DNA from: Planctomycetota bacterium
GTDB lineage: Bacteria > Planctomycetota > UBA1135 > GCA-002686595
Length of the DNA: 64,000 nt
Direction: 5' to 3'
NCBI GenBank assembly: GCA_021413885.1
Contig: JAIOPM010000060.1
Span: forward strand, 1-64,000
The position numbers and the translations under genes were made by a program. Shown piece by piece: positions 58,797 to 64,000 of this stretch. Within the stretch, counting starts at the first letter, position 1. Every line of letters starts with the position of its first letter. Under the pieces are notes generated by a model. It was not told the DNA's origin and searched no databases. It saw only the letters and a program-made list of their open reading frames with translations.

Positions 58797-61316
58797 CTAG
58801 GTCGCGCGCAGACTTTCGATCGGGCGCGTCGCGAGAGAGCGCGCCGTCGCCGCGATGCCGCACGCGGCGGCGAGCAGCGCGGTGAGAACGGCGGCGAGCG
58901 GCAACCAGGTCCACGGCAGGTCGATGCCGAGCTCGATCACGCGCTCGAAGAAGCCCCATGCGAGCGCGAACGCTGCCGTGGCTCCGAGCACGCCCGCGAC
59001 GAGGCCGAGCAACGCGAACTCGACGGCGAAAAGTCCCGTGACGCCGGCGCGCGTCACGCCGAGCGTCTTGAGCAACGCGACTTCGCGTCCGCGGCGCAAC
59101 GCGGTCGAGCTCGCGACTCCCGCGAGGATCACCAGTCCGGTGACGACGGTGAAGAGCCCGAGCACGCGCACCGCGAGCCCGAGCCGTCCGAGCACCGCCG
59201 CGACCTTCTCGAGGATCGAGCGCATGCGCAGCATCGTCACGTTCGGCGCGAGGCGCGCAAGTTCATCCTGCACCGCATTCTCGCTCTCCGCGTCGATGCG
59301 CGCGGCGCCAAGCAACGCATGCGGCGCGTCGTCGAGCGCACCCGGCTCCGCGACCAGGAAGAAGTTGATCTGGAAGCTCTCCCACTCGACGTCGCGCAAA
59401 CTCGTGACGACGAACGTCTTCGGCACGCCTTGCACGTCGAACTCGAGCTTCGAACCGAGGTGCGCGCCGATGCGCTCGGCGAACCCTTCCTCGAGACTGA
59501 TCTCGAACGCGTTCGGATCGCTCCACAACTGGCCCGCGACGACGTGGTTGCTCGACGGGAGTTCCGAGAGCCACGTGATGCGCTGCTCGCGCGTCGACCA
59601 ACGCCCGCGGCGCCGGCGTTCGCCGCTCGGTGCGTCGCTCGAGTCCGCGTCGACCGACGTCAAGCGCGCGGTCAGCATCGGCACGCTTGTGATCGATGTC
59701 GCTCCGTGCGCGGCGAGCGCGCGTTCGACGTCCGCCCATTGATCGGGCTGCACGTCGAGGAAGAACGTCGTCGGCGCGTCGGCGGGGACGGCCGTGCCGA
59801 GCTTGCGCGAGAGTTCGCGCTCGACGAGCGCCGTCGAAACGACCACGAGCACGCCGAAGCCGAGCGCGAGCGCCGCGCCGAGCACTCCGGCGCCGGGCCG
59901 CGCGAGCGCGGCGATGCCATGCACGAGGTAGGGGCTCATCCGTTCGCGCGGCAAACGCGCGGCGAGCCGCGTGAGTCCGTACGCGCCGAGCGCGAGCAAC
60001 CCCGCGAGGGCGCCGAGTCCGGCGGTGAACCATGCCGCGATCGCGAGGTCTTCGCTCTGCGCCCACGCCGCCGCGAAGATGCCGCTCGCGAGCAGGACGA
60101 ACGCGCTCCAACTCACCAGTCGCGGCGCGGGCAGCGGCTCCGCTTCCTGCCGCAGCACGCGCGCCGGCGACACGCGCCAGATCGCGACCAGCGCGGGCAG
60201 GCTGAACACGAGCGCGACGCCGACGCCGAGCCCGATGCCGCGCAGGATCGGCAGCGCTTGCCAATGGATCACGAGGCCCGCGGGCAGGATCTCCTTCGCG
60301 AAACTCGGCGCCGCGAGCGGAACGAGACTGCCCGCGAGTCCGCCGAGCGCGCTCGCGACGAGCGCGAGCAACACGACGTTGCCGGCGTAGAGCGCGAGCA
60401 CTTCGCGCGGCCGATATCCGATGCAGCGCAACACCGCGACCGCCGCCGTGCGCTCCGCGATCCACGCGCGCACGATCATCGCGACGCCGATGCCGCCGAG
60501 GATCAACGAGAGCAACGCGATCAGACCGAGGTAACGCTCGACGCGTTCGACCGCGCGCCGCACGGTCGGTTGGCCGTCGCGGTACGTCTCGAGGCGCAGG
60601 TACTCGCCGCCGTCGACGCAAACGCGTAACGCGGCCGACCACGTTTCGATGTCGTCCATCGGCTCGCCGCCGTCGTAGCGGAAGAACGCGAGGTGGCCGA
60701 GGCGCGCGCCGAAACCGCCGAGCTCCGCGCGCGCGAGTCCGTCGAGCGCGAGGAACACGCGCGGCCCGACGCTGAACGCGAAGCCCATGCGGCCGGGCTC
60801 GGAGCTCACCGTGCCGGCGATCGAGAAGCGCGCCGCGCCGATCGAGAGCTCGTCGCCGACCGCGAGGTCGAGCATCGCGAGCAACTCGGGTCCGACGACG
60901 CACGTCTGCGGCGTCAGGAGTTCGGCGAGCAGTCGATCGGGAGCGAGCTCGACCTTGCCGTACAACGGATACCGTCCGGCGACCGCGAAGACTTCGACCA
61001 ACTGACTGCGGCCGGTGCTCGCCGAGGAAGCCATCGTCACGACTTCGGTCGCGTCGGTGCGTTCGTGGCGGATCCCGAGCAGCGTGTGCTGTTGCTCGAG
61101 CTCGTTCGGCAACGGCCGCGTCGACTTCACGACCAGATCGGCGCCGAGCAGCTCGCGCGCTTGCACGCGGATGCCGCTTTCGATCGCATCGCGCAGCGCG
61201 GAGACGCCGACGATCGCCGTGACGCCGAGCGCGAGGCACGCACCGAAGAAGCCGAGCCGCCCGCGCGCGCCGCGCGACTCGCGCCAAGCCGAGACGGCGA
61301 TCGAGCGGACGTTCAC
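58797..61316 (-). CDS. ybbP: ABC transporter permease, YbbP-like
   Basis: An 839-residue permease with two FtsX-like halves: two periplasmic regions and paired FtsX motifs (ALLSLILGGIGVAMIVRAWI with AERTAAVAVLRCIGYRPREV, and VVTGLVILAGVASSTALRRG with REVALLKTLGVTRAG). This is the MacB/LolC class arrangement. The GTG start overlaps the YbbA stop (GTGA), so the two are translated together. In E. coli YbbA/YbbP sit next to tesA and are thought to extract or export hydrophobic compounds; here tesA is divergent on the other side of ybbA. Confidence 0.88.
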   Translation of the reverse strand: MNVRSIAVSAWRESRGARGRLGFFGACLALGVTAIVGVSALRDAIESGIRVQARELLGADLVVKSTRPLPNELEQQHTLLGIRHERTDATEVVTMASSASTGRSQLVEVFAVAGRYPLYGKVELAPDRLLAELLTPQTCVVGPELLAMLDLAVGDELSIGAARFSIAGTVSSEPGRMGFAFSVGPRVFLALDGLARAELGGFGARLGHLAFFRYDGGEPMDDIETWSAALRVCVDGGEYLRLETYRDGQPTVRRAVERVERYLGLIALLSLILGGIGVAMIVRAWIAERTAAVAVLRCIGYRPREVLALYAGNVVLLALVASALGGLAGSLVPLAAPSFAKEILPAGLVIHWQALPILRGIGLGVGVALVFSLPALVAIWRVSPARVLRQEAEPLPAPRLVSWSAFVLLASGIFAAAWAQSEDLAIAAWFTAGLGALAGLLALGAYGLTRLAARLPRERMSPYLVHGIAALARPGAGVLGAALALGFGVLVVVSTALVERELSRKLGTAVPADAPTTFFLDVQPDQWADVERALAAHGATSITSVPMLTARLTSVDADSSDAPSGERRRRGRWSTREQRITWLSELPSSNHVVAGQLWSDPNAFEISLEEGFAERIGAHLGSKLEFDVQGVPKTFVVTSLRDVEWESFQINFFLVAEPGALDDAPHALLGAARIDAESENAVQDELARLAPNVTMLRMRSILEKVAAVLGRLGLAVRVLGLFTVVTGLVILAGVASSTALRRGREVALLKTLGVTRAGVTGLFAVEFALLGLVAGVLGATAAFALAWGFFERVIELGIDLPWTWLPLAAVLTALLAAACGIAATARSLATRPIESLRAT

Positions 61317-62014
61317 GGCGTCGCGACGCCCGCGCCGGATTCGATGCGCTCGATCCGCCCGGCGCGCAGGTGGATGCGGCGATCGGCGAGCCGCGCGACC
61401 TCGCGATCGTGCGTGACGAGCACCAGCGTCGAGCCCTCCTTCGCGCGCAGCTCGGCGAGCAACTCGAGGATCCGCGCGCCGGTCGCGACGTCGAGGTTGC
61501 CGGTCGGTTCGTCGGCGAAGAGGATCGCGGGCCGCGGCGCGAACGCGCGCGCGACGGCGACGCGCTGTTGCTCGCCGCCCGAGAGCTGCGACGGATAGTG
61601 GTGGAGCCGATCCGCGAGACCGACGGCGCCGAGCAGTTCGATCGCGCGCTCACGCGCATTCGCGACGCGCGCGAGTTCGAGCGGCAGCAGCGTGTTCTCG
61701 AGCGCCGTCAAATTGCCGAGCAGCTGGAACGACTGGAACACGAACCCGACCTTGCGCCGGCGCAGCAGCGCGAGCGCGTCCTCGTCGAGTCCGTCGATGC
61801 GCTCGCCGTCGATGCGCACTTCGCCCGCGGTCGGCCGATCGAGGCCGGCGAGCAAGCCGAGCAACGTCGACTTGCCGCTGCCCGACGGCCCGAGGATCGC
61901 GACGAACTCGCCGGCTTCGATCGCGAGGTCGACGCCGTCGAGGATCGTCAACATCTGCGAGCCCGACGGCAGCCGCTTGACGACGTGGCGACACTCGATG
62001 CGCGGCGCGGACAT
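61313..62014 (-). CDS. ybbA: ABC transporter ATP-binding protein, YbbA/LolD-like
   Basis: A 233-residue ATPase: Walker A ILGPSGSGKSTLL, signature QLSGGEQQRVAVARA, Walker B ILFADEPTGNLDV, H-loop LVTHD. It powers the YbbP permease. TACGCT lies 9 nt before the ATG at 62014, which is preferred over the open upstream extension. Confidence 0.92.
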   Translation of the reverse strand: MSAPRIECRHVVKRLPSGSQMLTILDGVDLAIEAGEFVAILGPSGSGKSTLLGLLAGLDRPTAGEVRIDGERIDGLDEDALALLRRRKVGFVFQSFQLLGNLTALENTLLPLELARVANARERAIELLGAVGLADRLHHYPSQLSGGEQQRVAVARAFAPRPAILFADEPTGNLDVATGARILELLAELRAKEGSTLVLVTHDREVARLADRRIHLRAGRIERIESGAGVATP

Positions 62015-62023
62015 GGGCCTAGA

Positions 62024-62029
62024 AGCGTA
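62024..62029 (-). promoter_or_regulatory. -10-like TACGCT before ybbA
   Basis: On the minus strand TACGCT ends 9 nt before the ATG at 62012-62014. Confidence 0.4.
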
Positions 62030-62095
62030 GACCGCGCGAGCGCGCGATCCCACGTCGAGACTGGAACCTCGTTACGCTGCGGCGTACGAAGTGCC

Positions 62096-62099
62096 GGAG
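62096..62099 (+). promoter_or_regulatory. Ribosome-binding site GGAG deciding the tesA start
   Basis: GGAG lies 6 nt before the ATG at 62106, preferred over GTG at 62091. TACGCT at 62073-62078 is a possible -10. Confidence 0.45.
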
Positions 62100-62105
62100 T
62101 TCTCC

Positions 62106-62861
62106 ATGATGTCTCGTCCTTCATCGATCGTTTTGTTCGTCGCTCTGCTCGCCGCGTGCGCACGCGAGCCGGAGCCCGTGCCCGCTTTGCCGGGTGAGCG
62201 CGAATCGACCGCCGCCGAGCGGGAGGCCGCGCAGGAAAGTCGCGAAACGCACGCATCGAGCAGCGACCTCGCGATTCCGAGCGATGCGCCGCTCGTCATC
62301 TTCCTCGGCGACAGCCTCGCCGCCGGCCTGCATCTCTCGGCCGAAGACGCGTTCCCCGCGGTGCTGCAGCGCGAGCTCGCGCGCGACGGCAAGCCGTTCC
62401 GACTCGTCAACGCTGGCGTCAGCGGCGACACCAGCGCCGGCGGTTTGCGGCGCGTCGATTGGGTGTTGTCGCAGGCGCCCGCGGTGCTCGTGATCGAACT
62501 CGGCGCGAACGACGGCCTGCGCGGGCAGAGTGTCGCGTCGGTCGAACAGAATCTGCGCGGCATCGTCGAACGCGCCAAGACGAAGGGCGCGAACGTGTTG
62601 CTGCTCGGCGTGCGTCTGCCTCCGAGCCTCGGCGACGACTACGTGCAGGCGTTCGAGGAGATCTATCCGCGCGTCGCGAAGGACGAGCGCATCGCGTTCG
62701 TGCCGTTCTTCATGCAGGGCGTCGGTGGCGTGCCGGAGATGTTGCTCGAGGACGGGCTCCACCCGAACCGCGCCGGCCACGAGCGCATCGCCGCGAAGAT
62801 CGCGCCGGAGTTGCGCGCGTTGCTCGACGCTCGCGGCGCGGCGAACCCGTCGCAACGCTGA
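62106..62861 (+). CDS. tesA: SGNH/GDSL hydrolase lipoprotein (TesA-like arylesterase/lysophospholipase)
   Basis: A 251-residue lipoprotein (lipobox LLAAC) with the SGNH hydrolase signature: block I FLGDSLAAG with the Ser, the Gly block NAGVSGDTSAGG, block III ELGANDGLRG with the Asn, and block V DGLHPNRAGH with Asp and His. TesA enzymes cleave thioesters, arylesters and lysophospholipids in the periplasm. Its divergence from ybbA-ybbP keeps the E. coli neighbour set. Confidence 0.88.
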   Translation: MMSRPSSIVLFVALLAACAREPEPVPALPGERESTAAEREAAQESRETHASSSDLAIPSDAPLVIFLGDSLAAGLHLSAEDAFPAVLQRELARDGKPFRLVNAGVSGDTSAGGLRRVDWVLSQAPAVLVIELGANDGLRGQSVASVEQNLRGIVERAKTKGANVLLLGVRLPPSLGDDYVQAFEEIYPRVAKDERIAFVPFFMQGVGGVPEMLLEDGLHPNRAGHERIAAKIAPELRALLDARGAANPSQR

Positions 62862-63009
62862 AAAGGCGCGAAGCTCACGCGCTGCCGCGCTACCTGATGC
62901 GTACGTCGCGTTCGCGAGGCGAGTTGCACACGGTTCGGCGAACGAAGCGATGATGGACGGTCGTTTCCTAGAGACCGCATTCGTCGTCCCTTCACTCCGG
63001 AATCGCGCC

Positions 63010-64000
63010 ATGGTTCTTCTCGGTCGTCTCTCGCTCGCGTTCCTCGCCGTTCTCGTCTGCATCGATTCGACCGACGCGCAATGCCGCGTCGACAAAGTCG
63101 CCGCCGGAGCGCCGAAGAGCTTCGCGCGCTTCGGTCAGTCGGTCGCGATCTCCGGCGGACGGATGATCGTCGGCTCGCCGAACTACAAAGTCGGAGCGCT
63201 GACGCCGGGAGCCGCGCACATCTACGCGCTCGACGCGACCGGTTGGAACCTTCAAGCGACGCTCTTCGCGAGCGACGCCGCCGACTTCGACGACTTCGGC
63301 ATCTCGGTCGCGATCGACGGCGATCGCATCCTGGTCGGCGCCGATTCCGTCGACGGGCCATTGTCCGGCGCGGTCGGCGCGGTGTACGCGTTCGACTGGA
63401 ACGGCACGCAGTGGCAAGAGGTGCAGAAGTTCCAAGCGAGCGACGGCGCGAGCGGCGCGTTCTTCGGTTGCTCGGTCGCGTTGCGCGGCGACCGTGCGGT
63501 GATCGGACGCTTCTGGGATTCGCCGTCGGGTGCGCACCACGCGGGCTCGGCGTACGTGTTCGCGCGCAACGGCGCGACATGGAGCGAAGAACAGAAGCTC
63601 GTCGCGAGCAACGCGACGCGCGAAGACAACTTCGGTTGGTCGGTCGCTCTTTCCGACACGCGCGTGGTCGTCGGCGCGCCCGAGCGCTTCGACAACATGG
63701 GCGCGAACTTCACGCAGTTCGGCCAGGTCTACGTGTTCGAGAAGCTCGCCGCGACGTGGACCGAGACCGCGATCCTGACCGAGGGCAACCGAGTGCAGTG
63801 GGATCAGCTCGGCATCTCGGTCGCGATCGACCACGATCAGATCATCGCCGGCGCGTGGGCCGACAACTTCAGCCCGCCGATCTCCGGCGTCGGCTCCGCG
63901 CACGTCTTCCAATGGAACGGTTCCGCGTGGACCGAGTCGATCCTGCAAGCCTCCGACCCCGAGTTCGAAGGCGAGTTCGGCGCGTCGGTCGCGATCCAAG
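63010..64000 (+). CDS. FG-GAP-repeat secreted protein (3' truncated)
   Basis: The frame is open from ATG 63010 to the window end (330 codons), with a signal peptide (LGRLSLAFLAVLVCIDSTDA). At least five repeats follow with FG.SVAI.G.R..VG.P and VYVF-like blocks (ARFGQSVAISGGRMIVGSPN, DDFGISVAIDGDRILVGADS, DNFGWSVALSDTRVVVGAPE), an integrin-like propeller. Similar proteins in this window end in the shared C-terminal domain, so one may lie beyond the edge. Confidence 0.85.
   Translation, partial: MVLLGRLSLAFLAVLVCIDSTDAQCRVDKVAAGAPKSFARFGQSVAISGGRMIVGSPNYKVGALTPGAAHIYALDATGWNLQATLFASDAADFDDFGISVAIDGDRILVGADSVDGPLSGAVGAVYAFDWNGTQWQEVQKFQASDGASGAFFGCSVALRGDRAVIGRFWDSPSGAHHAGSAYVFARNGATWSEEQKLVASNATREDNFGWSVALSDTRVVVGAPERFDNMGANFTQFGQVYVFEKLAATWTETAILTEGNRVQWDQLGISVAIDHDQIIAGAWADNFSPPISGVGSAHVFQWNGSAWTESILQASDPEFEGEFGASVAIQ

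Overview
This 64 kb window is GC-rich bacterial chromosome, densely coded on both strands, with about 47 protein genes, no RNA genes that I can see, no CRISPR array and no transposase. The likely host is a member of the Planctomycetota. This rests on gene style, not on a marker gene: secreted proteins sharing one cysteine-containing C-terminal domain, an ECF sigma factor with a membrane-anchored sensory extension, CRTAC1/ASPIC-UnbV proteins, membrane sulfatase-like proteins, a DUF1570-like peptidase relative and TMTC-like membrane TPR proteins. Both window edges cut genes.

Layout. 1-9.3 kb: the end of a repeat protein, an alpha/beta hydrolase, a membrane sulfatase-superfamily protein, a membrane metallophosphoesterase, then a tightly coupled trio (sugar-nucleotide-type SDR, small membrane protein, GMC-type oxidoreductase) and a lipoprotein. 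9.3-19.6 kb: the sigma factor/sensor fusion, a secreted HAF-type propeller, an orphan NqrB/RnfD-like protein with a CRTAC1 protein, a secreted peptidase relative lacking the catalytic Glu, and a lysyl-endopeptidase-like protease. 17.6-21.4 kb carries three copies of a ~104-nt palindromic element, each just 3' of a gene. 19.7-25.2 kb: a TerB-like protein, a dolichol-phosphate-type glycosyltransferase and two GT-C membrane proteins. 25.2-28 kb: small cellular genes and a di-haem cytochrome lipoprotein.

28-34.2 kb: a CDP-sugar module (rfbF, rfbG, a sugar C-methyltransferase and an epimerase) split by a duplicated secreted domain protein and a DinB protein; it probably makes a branched, C-methylated deoxysugar. 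34.5-42.7 kb: a beta-helix protein, a TolB-like propeller, a B12-type radical SAM enzyme coupled to a glycosyltransferase, another propeller and an EEP-family hydrolase. 42.7-52.2 kb: recQ, an FG-GAP secreted protein, a Tat-exported SDR lipoprotein, a TMTC-like TPR protein and a PQQ-propeller/peptidase-like fusion. 52.4-58.8 kb: a run of an aminotransferase, EamA transporter, GT39-like protein, LPG-synthase-type flippase and FAD oxidoreductase, suggesting envelope glycolipid assembly. 58.8-62.9 kb: ybbP-ybbA divergent from tesA, echoing the E. coli neighbourhood. The window ends inside another FG-GAP secreted protein.

Themes. The strongest candidates for something undescribed are the three palindromic elements, whose loops are also related and whose orientation follows the upstream gene; the C-terminal domain shared by at least four otherwise unrelated exported proteins; and the sigma-factor/sensor fusion. 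At least nine genes have a TANNNT -10-like hexamer only 6-10 nt before the start codon, which suggests leaderless or near-leaderless transcripts.
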